DNA from: an uncultured Paraglaciecola sp.
GTDB taxonomy: Bacteria > Pseudomonadota > Gammaproteobacteria > Enterobacterales > Alteromonadaceae
DNA length: 45,507 nt
Direction: 5' to 3'
Assembly: GCF_913058035.1 (NCBI RefSeq)
Contig: NZ_CAJXPA010000014.1
Location: forward strand, 1-45,507
A program made the translations under genes and the position numbers. A model generated the notes under the pieces. It was not told the origin of the DNA. It saw nothing but the letters and a program-made list of their open reading frames with translations, and searched no databases. Shown one piece after another: positions 34,604 through 42,222 of this stretch (position 1 is the stretch's first letter; every line of letters begins with the position of its first letter).

Positions 34604-35436
34604 AAGAATTTAATCAACCGGTAGCAGTTATTACTGGGGCCGCTTCAGGAATTGGTAAAGCCTTAGCCATACAATTGGCTGAAAAAGGTTACCACTTGGC
34701 TTTGGCTGACAAAGATACTGATGGTTTAGAAACGTTGCAGCAGCAAATACAGGCTATGGGTGTTGAATGTTTTATTACTCACCTTGATGTATCAGACAAT
34801 CCTGCTTTTATCGCATTTGCGCAACGCACTCACGACAAGTTTAATCGCGTTGATATGTTGTTTAACAATGCTGGTGTTAGCTTAATTGATTCTGTGGAAA
34901 ACCAAACACTTGAAGATTTTCATTGGATAATGAACATTAACTTTTGGGGCGTGGTGCATGGCACAAATGCGTTTTTACCTTATTTAAAAGCCTCGCCTAG
35001 TGCGCATATTGTTAATATTTCCAGTATATTTGGTTTGCTTTCTCTGCCATTGCAAAGCGCCTATAACGCATCCAAATATGCGGTTAGAGGATTCACCGAA
35101 GCGTTAAAAATGGAGATGGCAGGTAGCAACCTTGCGGTGCATTGCGTTCACCCTGGGGGCATTAAAACTAACATCACTAACAATGCTAAGGTATCCACTA
35201 ACAGCATTCTTAAAAGCCAGTTAATTACAGACTTTAACAAACAAGCAAAAACAACCGCTGATCAAGCAGCCGAAATCATTTTAGCCGGAATGGATAAAAA
35301 ACAACGGCGCATATTAGTCGGTGAAGACGCAATATTACTTGACGGTGTTGTCAGGGAGTTTCCAGACACTTACGAAGACATTCTAGGTTTTGAAAAAGGT
35401 GTGCTTGAAAAACGCAAAGAACTCATGAAAAATTAA
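34600..35436 (+). CDS. Short-chain dehydrogenase/reductase (SDR)
   Basis: A 278-residue classical SDR. Cofactor motif VAVITGAASGIGKALAIQLA (residues about 8-27) with ALADKD after strand 2, favouring NAD; DMLFNNAGVSLID; active site NISSIFGLLSLPLQSAYNAS and KYAVRG, giving Ser and YxxxK. It overlaps the hydrolase by 4 bases. The C-terminal tail of about 80 residues resembles SDRs found with alkane and cyclohexanol clusters. Oxidation of a secondary alcohol to the ketone substrate of the BVMO is a plausible role. Confidence 0.92.
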   Translation: MKEFNQPVAVITGAASGIGKALAIQLAEKGYHLALADKDTDGLETLQQQIQAMGVECFITHLDVSDNPAFIAFAQRTHDKFNRVDMLFNNAGVSLIDSVENQTLEDFHWIMNINFWGVVHGTNAFLPYLKASPSAHIVNISSIFGLLSLPLQSAYNASKYAVRGFTEALKMEMAGSNLAVHCVHPGGIKTNITNNAKVSTNSILKSQLITDFNKQAKTTADQAAEIILAGMDKKQRRILVGEDAILLDGVVREFPDTYEDILGFEKGVLEKRKELMKN

Positions 35437-35449
35437 AGGCACAGACGCG

Positions 35450-35525
35450 CTTAAACCTTTTTATTTCAACTTTTTATTTTAACGATTTATTTCAATTATT
35501 TATTTTAACTATTTAAATTTTACCG
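35450..35525 (+). repeat. AT-rich tandem repeats before the acyl-CoA dehydrogenase gene
   Basis: Imperfect units of about 13-14 bases built on TTTATTTCAAC / TTTATTTTAAC run through the spacer between the SDR stop and the ribosome site (AGAGGATC) of the acyl-CoA dehydrogenase gene. No regulatory meaning is recognised. Confidence 0.6.
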
Positions 35526-35549
35526 TTCCAACTGTTAGAGGATCTATAA

Positions 35550-37355
35550 ATGCCAGCACCTATTGTAAGTCGCAGAGACATTGAATTCTTTTTATATGAG
35601 ATGTTTGATATCGAATCTTTAACCACCCGTGAACGTTATCAAGATCATGATCGTGAATCTTTTGATGCCGCAATCGATATTGCACAGGCCATAGCCGAAA
35701 AATACTATGTACCTATTCGTTTAAAGGTAGACAGTCATCAGCCGACATTCGATGGCAAAAAAGTGCATATTATTCCTGAGATTAAAGAAGGTCTCGATGC
35801 GGTTATTGAAGCGGGACTCACCGCTCCAACAACTGATTACGAAATGGGTGGAATGCAACTGCCACAAGTCGCAGCGAGTGGCGCTTCTGCTTACTTAGCC
35901 GCTGCAGCAAGTACCAGTATTGGTTATCTTTCACTGACACATGCCAATTCAAATTTGATCGAAACTTATGGCACCCCCCAGCAAATTGAAAAATGGGTTA
36001 TACCACAGCGAGAAGGGCGTTTTTTCGGCACTATGGCAATGACGGAGCCTGGAGCGGGTTCTGGTCTGGGTGACCTCACAACGTCTGCCACTAAAGAAGA
36101 TAACGGCACGTATCGAGTCAAAGGCAATAAAATTTGGATATCGGGAGGAGATCATGATTTATCTGAAAATATTGTTCATTTAGTGCTGGCCAGAGTGAAA
36201 GGCGCACCTAAAGGCGTAAAAGGAATTTCGTTGTTTATTGTGCCAAAGTTTTTGGTCAATGATGATGGCAAGGTTGGCGAGCAAAACGAAGTCGCTTTGT
36301 CCGGTTTGTTTCATAAAATGGGCGGGCGAGGGCAGACGTCAACCGCGTTAAGTTTTGGTGAACAAGATGGTGCTGAAGCTTATCTAGTAGGCGAGGAAAA
36401 TAAAGGCTTGATGTACATGTTCCATATGATGAACGAAGCCCGAATTTTGGTAGGCACTGGTGCAGCTTTAACTGCGTTAACTGGTTTTCAATATTCTCTG
36501 GACTACGCCAAAGGCCGTCCTCAAGGGCGTTTACTGTCTTCAAAAGATCCGTTAGCACCTCCAGTCAACATTATTGAACATCCCGATGTTAGGCGAATGC
36601 TGCTGACCCAAAAGGCGTATTCTGAAGGTGCATACGCATTGTGTTTATATGGACATCAACTTGTTGATGATGAAAAAACAGCACCCACAGAGAGTGAGCG
36701 AAAACACGCATCAACGATACTTGATTTCTTAACACCTATTATTAAAAGTTGGCCGTCAGAATGGGGACCAAAATCCAATGATTTGGCCATTCAAGTATTA
36801 GGTGGGCATGGTTATGTTAACGAACACCCAGTCGAGATGTTCTATCGTGACAATCGCCTTAATCCCATCCATGAGGGTACGACTGGAATACAGTCATTAG
36901 ACTTACTTTGCCGAAAAGTACCGATGAATGACTTTAAAGGTTATCAAGCGTTTTTAAACGAAATACAGCTCACTGCTAAAAGTACAAAATCGATTGAGAG
37001 TTTACAGACTTATGCAGTCGAATTACAAAATGCGGTAGATAACATTAAGGAAGTGACAACCAGTGTGATGGGCGCTTCCAAGACACAAAATCTCGATTTG
37101 GTTTTTTCTAATTCAGTCAGTTATCTGAATATGTTCGGCCACGTCACCATTGCTTGGTTATGGTTAAGGCAAGCTGAAATAGCCACCGAAAAACTTGCCA
37201 GAGCCACTCATGGCGACGATGAAAAGTTCTATAACGGTAAAATTCAAGCCATGAAGTATTTCTTTAACAGCGAATTACCCCTAACGTATCATTGGGGTAA
37301 CTTAGTCAAAAATATAGACAGTGCGAGCTTTGACACACACCCAGATTGGCTATGA
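35550..37355 (+). CDS. Acyl-CoA dehydrogenase, long form (FadE-like)
   Basis: A 601-residue FAD-dependent acyl-CoA dehydrogenase with the extra C-terminal helical domain found in about 600-residue members. TMAMTEPGAGSGLGDLTTSA is the FAD/substrate motif (residues about 161-180), KIWISGGDHDL follows, and RILVGTGAALTALTGFQYSL marks the helix before the active site. The catalytic Glu lies in NPIHEGTTGIQSLDLL. The electron acceptor is expected to be ETF. It introduces the 2,3-double bond in beta-oxidation. It is 113 bases after the SDR and followed by a strong terminator, closing the BVMO operon. The hydratase and dehydrogenase steps could come from block B, the thiolase from 38860. Confidence 0.95.
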   Translation: MPAPIVSRRDIEFFLYEMFDIESLTTRERYQDHDRESFDAAIDIAQAIAEKYYVPIRLKVDSHQPTFDGKKVHIIPEIKEGLDAVIEAGLTAPTTDYEMGGMQLPQVAASGASAYLAAAASTSIGYLSLTHANSNLIETYGTPQQIEKWVIPQREGRFFGTMAMTEPGAGSGLGDLTTSATKEDNGTYRVKGNKIWISGGDHDLSENIVHLVLARVKGAPKGVKGISLFIVPKFLVNDDGKVGEQNEVALSGLFHKMGGRGQTSTALSFGEQDGAEAYLVGEENKGLMYMFHMMNEARILVGTGAALTALTGFQYSLDYAKGRPQGRLLSSKDPLAPPVNIIEHPDVRRMLLTQKAYSEGAYALCLYGHQLVDDEKTAPTESERKHASTILDFLTPIIKSWPSEWGPKSNDLAIQVLGGHGYVNEHPVEMFYRDNRLNPIHEGTTGIQSLDLLCRKVPMNDFKGYQAFLNEIQLTAKSTKSIESLQTYAVELQNAVDNIKEVTTSVMGASKTQNLDLVFSNSVSYLNMFGHVTIAWLWLRQAEIATEKLARATHGDDEKFYNGKIQAMKYFFNSELPLTYHWGNLVKNIDSASFDTHPDWL

Positions 37356-37390
37356 TATTCATCTAAACAATACTGGAGAATGAAAGTACG

Positions 37391-37417
37391 GAAATGTGGG
37401 AAATGTGGGAAATGTGG
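37391..37417 (+). repeat. 9-bp tandem repeat after the acyl-CoA dehydrogenase gene
   Basis: Three perfect copies of GAAATGTGG at 37391-37399, 37400-37408 and 37409-37417, followed by degenerate GTGTAG/GTGTGGGAA copies to about 37445. It lies between the gene and its terminator. Confidence 0.8.
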
Positions 37418-37480
37418 AAAGTGTAGTGTGGGAAGTGTAGAAAGCGCGGGATGAGAGTTCACCTTTCTGCATGACCAATA

Positions 37481-37509
37481 AAAAGGCTTATCTTCCGATA
37501 AGCCTTTTT
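37481..37509 (+). terminator. Rho-independent terminator of the BVMO operon
   Basis: AAAAGGCTTATC (37481-37492) and GATAAGCCTTTT (37497-37508) form a 12-bp perfect stem with loop TTCC, followed by a T-rich tail. The flanking A- and T-runs allow termination from either strand. The remaining 37510-37719 is AT-rich, with a two-copy ATAGTTTTGAA repeat near 37630. Confidence 0.85.
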
Positions 37510-37719
37510 ATCTTTTGAAGCGATGACCCCAAAACTCATGAACTCAATCTTACTCAGGTTTGTCACACTTAATGTATTTAAGTCGGCTTTTTTAAGGTGC
37601 CCTTTATGGTTTTTAAACAGTTTAAAAATAGTTTTGAAATAGTTTTGAAATAGTTTCAGATTTTAGTTTTACGCTAAGACAGTGCAAGCGTCTAAGGCAC
37701 ATGGCATCGTTCGAGATGA

Positions 37720-38721
37720 TTAATTCGGTTTGATTGGCTCGGGATAAATTACCTTCCAGTCTTTGCGCATATCAACAATTGTCCACTTATTTTCGGCTGC
37801 TTTATCTAGCCCTTTATCGAGCTTTCCAATTTCAGATTGTCGGTCATAAGCCCATTCCCGTTTTTTGTCAGTATGGTGGATCAACATACTAAGGCGAGCC
37901 CCTTTTCCTTTCGATACGTATTCTAACATGTGCATGTCGCCATCTGAGTTACCAAATGCAGCGATTGGACGGCGTCCAATGTGGGTATTGATGGCGATCA
38001 CTTTGTGACTGTTGTTGTTATAAAAATCCATCTCAGGATGGCGAACAATCACCATTTTATTATTGTGTAATGCGTAAGTTCTTTTTACGGTACTGCCTAT
38101 AATCTGTTCTGAGGGAATGCCATAAACCGATTCAGACCAAGCTCGAATAAACGCAATACCACCACCTGAAACGATATAGGTTTTAAACCCGTTTTGCTGC
38201 AACAAGCGGATCAGTTCCAACATAGGTTGGTACACCATGTTAGTAAATGGTCGCTGGGTAACGGGGTGTTTAGCTGTTTTAATCCATTGCGACACCAGCG
38301 CATGATAGGTCTCATTATCCATACCGGTATTAGCCGCCATAACAATATCATTTACCGCTGTTTTACTTTGGGTTAGGGCTCCGGGAATATCGCCTTTGAG
38401 CAATGAAGCAAAGGGCTCTTTGTTTTGCCATTCAGGGTGACTTGGCGCTAATGCAACAATACGTTCAATAGCAAAAAGTAACTGGGTATAGATGGGTTGT
38501 TCTGCCCATAAAGTGCCGTCGTTATCAAATGTGGCGATGCGCTCACTTTTTTTAACAAAATTAGTTGAGTTTGGATTTGTCACCTCCTTTACAAAAGCCA
38601 TGATGGTCTGCTTACTTTGCGTATTATGCCAAGAAGGTAGCGGCTCTTGAGATGCAATGGCCCCGAAGCTCTGTAAAGTGATAGCCAACAAAAATGCGTT
38701 TGAAAGTAATGTATGAGTCAT
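37720..38721 (-). CDS. Exported HAD-family phosphatase
   Basis: A 333-residue haloacid-dehalogenase-superfamily protein with an N-terminal signal (MTHTLLSNAFLLAITLQSF, cleavage near AIAS). Motif I is ATFDNDGTLWAEQPIY, with Asp nucleophile and acid/base Asp. Motif II is TYIVSGGGIAFI, and motif IV FGNSDGDMHMLEY supplies Mg ligands. It matches the phosphoserine-phosphatase-like group of periplasmic acid phosphatases. It is transcribed toward the BVMO operon end and lies downstream of the thiolase on the same strand (138-base gap), so no functional link to the pathway is evident. It may scavenge phosphate from organic phosphates. Confidence 0.87.
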   Translation of the reverse strand: MTHTLLSNAFLLAITLQSFGAIASQEPLPSWHNTQSKQTIMAFVKEVTNPNSTNFVKKSERIATFDNDGTLWAEQPIYTQLLFAIERIVALAPSHPEWQNKEPFASLLKGDIPGALTQSKTAVNDIVMAANTGMDNETYHALVSQWIKTAKHPVTQRPFTNMVYQPMLELIRLLQQNGFKTYIVSGGGIAFIRAWSESVYGIPSEQIIGSTVKRTYALHNNKMVIVRHPEMDFYNNNSHKVIAINTHIGRRPIAAFGNSDGDMHMLEYVSKGKGARLSMLIHHTDKKREWAYDRQSEIGKLDKGLDKAAENKWTIVDMRKDWKVIYPEPIKPN

Positions 38722-38859
38722 GATTTGTATCTCTTATTTAACATCTGTATCAAAGACAAAAAAGCATGGTCAGTTAATCACGTCTAAAATAACAGTGATA
38801 TGCCGACCATCATTTCACATTATTTAGGTTGCCTAGTTTACCTAAAGTACCTTGAGCAC

Positions 38860-40038
38860 CTAGAGCACTTCAAATAACCCAGCTGCACCCATACCACCGC
38901 CAACACACATGGTAATCACCACATATTTGGCCCCACGGCGTTTACCTTCAATCAGTGCATGGCCAGTCATGCGTGCCCCACTCATTCCGTAAGGATGGCC
39001 GATAGAAATAGCCCCACCGTTCACATTCAATCTGTCCATGGGGATCTCCAATTTATCTGCGCAATAAAGTACCTGAGTCGCAAACGCTTCGTTTAATTCA
39101 AATAAACCGATATCGTCAATCTTAAGACCGTGTTGCTTGAGTAATTTAGGGATCGCGAATACTGGGCCAATACCCATTTCGTCAGGTTGACACCCCGCTA
39201 CTGTCATTCCTACGTACCGCCCTAACGGCTCTAATCCTCGTTGCTGTGCAAGTTTAGCTTCCATTAAAACGCAAGCCGATGCGCCGTCAGATAGTTGGCT
39301 AGCATTGCCCGCTGTGATTACGCCACCATCGATAACGGTGCGTAAGCCTTGCAAGCTTTCTATTGTGGTCGCTCTTAACCCTTCATCTGCAGAAATAGTG
39401 ACGTGTTCATAAGAGACTTCTTTGGTTTCTTTGTTCATCACTGCTTTGGTGGTGGACATGGGTGCCAGTTCAGCGTCATAAAAACCTGCAGCATAAGCTT
39501 GGGCTGTTCTTTGTTGGCTTAATAAACCATATTCATCTTGGCGTTCACGGCTAATACCATAACGCTCTGATACGATTTCAGCCGTTTGTAACATTGGCAT
39601 ATAAATGTCCTTGTGGACATTCGCGAGCGCGTTATCCACCGCCATGTGAGTATTTACATGTTTGTTTTGCACGAGAGAAATTGACTCTAGTCCAGCACCA
39701 ATTGTGACATCCATTCCATCATGGACAATTTGCTTGGCTGCGGTAGCAATCGACATCAAGCCTGACGAACATTGTCGGTCTATGGACATGCCACTCACCG
39801 ACGTCGGTAGCCCACCTGCCAATGCCGCCAAACGGCCAATATTGAGTCCTGTTGTGCCTTGTTGCATCGCACAACCTATGATGACATCTTCAACTTCAGC
39901 GCCGTCGATGCCGGCACGCTCTACAGCATGTTTTATGGCATGTCCGCCTAATGTAGGGGCAGTTGTCATGTTAAAGGCACCGCGATACGCTTTACCAATG
40001 GGGGTGCGTGCGGTTGAAATAATTAGTGCTTCTCTCAT
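38860..40038 (-). CDS. Acetyl-CoA acyltransferase (thiolase)
   Basis: A 392-residue degradative thiolase that cleaves 3-ketoacyl-CoA with CoA. The acyl-accepting Cys lies in [18 protein letters not shown] (near residue 90), the His in [18 protein letters not shown], and the second Cys in [26 protein letters not shown] is the conserved NEAFA. All catalytic residues are present. The gene is single and minus-strand, with a CCTAGG-centred palindrome about 100 bases upstream of the start, shared with the BVMO operon; I infer co-regulation. It would complete the beta-oxidation cycle begun by the acyl-CoA dehydrogenase at 35550. Confidence 0.95.
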   Translation of the reverse strand: MREALIISTARTPIGKAYRGAFNMTTAPTLGGHAIKHAVERAGIDGAEVEDVIIGCAMQQGTTGLNIGRLAALAGGLPTSVSGMSIDRQCSSGLMSIATAAKQIVHDGMDVTIGAGLESISLVQNKHVNTHMAVDNALANVHKDIYMPMLQTAEIVSERYGISRERQDEYGLLSQQRTAQAYAAGFYDAELAPMSTTKAVMNKETKEVSYEHVTISADEGLRATTIESLQGLRTVIDGGVITAGNASQLSDGASACVLMEAKLAQQRGLEPLGRYVGMTVAGCQPDEMGIGPVFAIPKLLKQHGLKIDDIGLFELNEAFATQVLYCADKLEIPMDRLNVNGGAISIGHPYGMSGARMTGHALIEGKRRGAKYVVITMCVGGGMGAAGLFEVL

Positions 40039-40138
40039 GTTAAATTCCTATTGATAACCGGTTTATTATTGACTTGAAGTGACGCCAAGTGATTGATTGT
40101 AATGGTCATAGAGTATTGAAATTTAAGCGTGTTGTTTA

Positions 40139-40154
40139 TCACCTAGGTGACAAT
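40139..40154. promoter_or_regulatory. Candidate Crp-family operator before the thiolase gene
   Basis: TCACCTAGGTGACAAT contains the perfect 12-bp palindrome TCACCTAGGTGA. Its reverse complement (ATTGTCACCTAGGTGA) matches 15 of 16 bases at 30361-30376. It lies about 100 bases upstream of the thiolase ATG. Confidence 0.6.
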
Positions 40155-40249
40155 TATGGATGGAAAAGGAAATCTACGTCATCTGAGACCTCAGATGTGT
40201 TGTTATCGTTGAGAGTTGAATGATTTACTAGATTAAAGAAACGAGTTTA

Positions 40250-40660
40250 GGCTCGTTTTTAGTTTTGTGGACATGCCGTTTTATGCGCTGCGGTTTTCAA
40301 GCATTCACTGCGTTCACCTGCATCCATGCAGTGTTTCAAACGAATCCAGCGCGGCTGCCGCCTTTGTCCAACTTACTTTTTGCCTACAGCAGCAAAAGTA
40401 AGCAAAAAATGCCGTTAGCAGGCAATGCTCTTCATCCGATTATCAGGCAAATTTTGCAGGTCGTTTGCACTTGCTCCCGGCAAGCGGAAGCCGCCCTCAA
40501 CAAACTCAATCGCCTTCCATGGCGATTGCCTTAAAATTCACCTGTTAATCGGTGAGCCTTGAGTCGAGGGTAGATCAAAAAGCATCGGCTTTGCCGACTG
40601 AGAGTTTTAATGGCTTCGCCACTGCTTCTCCGCAGTACTACTTTTCGTATTGTATTGATT
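40250..40660. other. Hairpin-rich non-coding segment
   Basis: About 400 bases of higher GC than the flanks, with no credible gene. It has CTTACTTTTTGC (40372-40383) facing GCAAAAGTAAG (40392-40402), and CAATCGCC (40507-40514) facing GGCGATTG (40521-40528). Phrases such as the split TTACTTTTTGC palindrome occur in interspersed intergenic elements of many gammaproteobacteria (from memory). An 89-residue frame (40265-40534) has no ribosome site and an implausible composition. 40661-40895 is AT-rich; a TAATAAC/GTTATTA pair lies near 40808-40868. Confidence 0.5.
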
Positions 40661-40943
40661 TAATTATGCTTTATCGTTTTGTTACAGTGGGTGTCTTGAT
40701 AAGCGGATAGAGTCTTCTATAGAAACCCTTATATATGTAAGATCACGGGTAATTGTCGTATCTCAGCAGAAGGGTAAATTTAAGATCTGGAAATATCTAT
40801 ATGTTGTAATAACTTAGTTACTGCGTATAGAATAAGGTCAAATTTATACGGCAAAAGCCCGTGTTATTAATATTGTTATGTGTACCTGAAGTTGGTTGAT
40901 TAATTTACAATATACACAGTATTATTATTTAGAGAGAAAACAG

Positions 40944-41108
40944 ATGGTTATATTATTAGTTCTGCATGCACTTAGCATTTTCATTTGCTATTACATTGCA
41001 AAATATCGAGGTGCTAAAGCACGATTTTGGGGCATTATGGGAGCTATTTTTGGTCCACTAGCCATTCCATTTGTTTTAATCTCAAAATCTGTGGATGTAT
41101 CTGAATAA
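40944..41108 (+). CDS. Small membrane protein (54 aa)
   Basis: From ATG 40944 (ribosome site AGAGAG, 7 bases upstream) a 54-residue protein with two predicted membrane helices: VILLVLHALSIFICYYIA, then a basic loop YRGAKARFW, then GIMGAIFGPLAIPFVLIS. This two-helix pattern with a basic RG..FW loop is common in small uncharacterised membrane proteins. The frame can be opened 16 codons earlier, but those residues lack a ribosome site. About 26 bases after its stop an attC-like structure begins, so it may be a cassette gene. Function unknown. Confidence 0.6.
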   Translation: MVILLVLHALSIFICYYIAKYRGAKARFWGIMGAIFGPLAIPFVLISKSVDVSE

Positions 41109-41134
41109 CAATCATTTCTTGTCTGTGTGATGCA

Positions 41135-41229
41135 CACATAAGGCAATAAAGCAGGACTAAAAAAAGTTAGCTGCCGTTCGTGCCGCACTATTAGTCAACA
41201 ATTTTTAGCCTCTTACTGGGGCGTTGAAC
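41135..41229 (+). other. attC-like site 1
   Basis: A 95-base stretch with the layout of an integron recombination site. GGACTAAAAA on the left pairs with TTTTTAGCC on the right (CTAAAAA/TTTTTAG, 7 bp, plus flanking GG/CC with a bulged A). An imperfect inner pair GTTAGCTG / AGTCAAC flanks a central CGTTCGTGCCG. The right end GCGTTGAAC fits the core-site consensus GTTRRRY. The left core (RYYYAAC) is degenerate (CACATAAGG). It lies between two small genes, as attC sites do. Confidence 0.45.
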
Positions 41230-41248
41230 TTAACTAGGTGATACAACT

Positions 41249-41707
41249 ATGGAATTTAAAAAAGTTGCTTTGGAAATTCTAGATAAACTAGAAATTTTAC
41301 CCAAAATAGTTGGTGTTTTTGCTGCTATTCTAGCTATTTGTGCCGTATTGATGCCTTCATTTTTGTGGAAACCATTCGAAGCGATGGTGGCCTCGGTTTA
41401 TGGTGTAAGTGGCTATGTTTACTACGAAGTAGGCGTAAATAGAAAAATAACGAGTGATGGAAATTTCTATTTATTGAAAGTTACTAAAACTGGTTATTAC
41501 GATGAGATCACAGTTGGCGATAAGCTTAGGGTGGCCGGAGATGTTAACTTTCGAAGTGGTCCAGGTCGTGAATTTTCGCGCTCATTCGTATTGTTTAACG
41601 GAGATTGTGTTGTTGTTACAAGCACCCCAAAGAAGGAAGTAAAGGTAGAAAAGGCGAAATCTGGCGGCTGGTTAAATGTAGCGACGTCACCTTGTGGCTT
41701 GTTTTAA
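41249..41707 (+). CDS. Membrane-anchored protein with an SH3-like domain
   Basis: A 152-residue protein: a short amphipathic N-terminus, one membrane helix (LPKIVGVFAAILAICAVLMP, residues about 17-36), and a periplasmic part of about 90 residues. The segment GDVNFRSGPGREFSRSFVLF is the start of a bacterial SH3 domain, ending with GGWLNVATSPCGLF. Such domains bind peptides or cell-wall components. ATG 41249 lies 20 bases after attC-like site 1, and attC-like site 2 begins 8 bases after the stop, the usual spacing of an integron cassette. Function otherwise unknown. Confidence 0.7.
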   Translation: MEFKKVALEILDKLEILPKIVGVFAAILAICAVLMPSFLWKPFEAMVASVYGVSGYVYYEVGVNRKITSDGNFYLLKVTKTGYYDEITVGDKLRVAGDVNFRSGPGREFSRSFVLFNGDCVVVTSTPKKEVKVEKAKSGGWLNVATSPCGLF

Positions 41708-41714
41708 TAACCAA

Positions 41715-41798
41715 AGCTAACAAGCACTTCAAACGGAACAAAAGCAGTTGGTTAGGCTCTGCTTCGCTTCACATTATAACCAACTATTTTTGTTAAAT
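41715..41798 (+). other. attC-like site 2
   Basis: AGCTAACAAGC at the left resembles the R'' box of attC sites (one deviation from RYYYAAC). GGAACAAAA pairs with TTTTTGTT (AACAAAA 41737-41743, TTTTGTT 41788-41794). The inner arms GTTGGTTA (41747-41754) and TAACCAAC (41777-41784) are perfect, around a CTGCTTCGCTTC centre typical of attC. The right end GTTAAAT formally fits GTTRRRY, but the expected outer arm is missing, so the site looks truncated. Confidence 0.55.
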
Positions 41799-41802
41799 TA
41801 TA

Positions 41803-41866
41803 AAGACACCCATCGCAATAAATCACAAAAACTATTTTTTTGGCTATTCGTTATCATGGGTGTCTT
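41803..41866. repeat. 11-bp inverted repeat with a long loop
   Basis: AAGACACCCAT (41803-41813) and ATGGGTGTCTT (41856-41866) bracket 42 bases. TGGGTGTCTT also occurs at 40688-40697, upstream of the two small genes, so the decamer flanks the whole two-gene segment. Confidence 0.6.
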
Positions 41867-41926
41867 ATTAATTTTATTCTGATGTCTTGTTAATTTTTAT
41901 TAGAAACGTTAACCGATAATGGTTGC

Positions 41927-42130
41927 GTGTGCATTGGCGCTAGCGACGTCAAAGCTAGAGTTGAATTGGTCAGCACTGTGGCGGCCGTCATCTTTAACGT
42001 CTTCGATTTAAATACGCCGAAAAAAACCGGTTCCGACTTAATCAAGGCGGTTAAAACTAAGGAGGGACAAAAGATAAAGTTTATTGTAATGTTAAAACCG
42101 TCAGTTCTAAAGTTGAAGGGAGCGACGTAG
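41927..42130 (+). other. Doubtful 67-codon frame
   Basis: The frame begins GTG 41927 and reads DVKARVELVSTVAAVIFNVF followed by a Lys-rich tail. It has no ribosome site and no recognised family. The 41867-42222 stretch otherwise holds nothing I can name. It may be a remnant of a gene broken when the segment was assembled. Confidence 0.2.
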
Positions 42131-42222
42131 ATACAGCATCATATCTTTTTTTGAAAAATCGTTGGATATTGATGGCCTGATAGACACAGTTGCCTCTGTG
42201 CTGGAGGCAAGGGAATAAAATT

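Noticed and set aside
40265-40534. 89-residue plus-strand frame
   Set aside because: No ribosome site, Cys/Arg/Pro-rich composition, and it lies across two inverted repeats in a non-coding, element-like segment.
40808-40868. A third attC-like site before the 54-aa gene (TAATAAC facing GTTATTA, CGTATA facing TATACG)
   Set aside because: Arms are short, the core-site consensus and TTCG-type centre are missing, and AT-rich DNA gives such pairs by chance.
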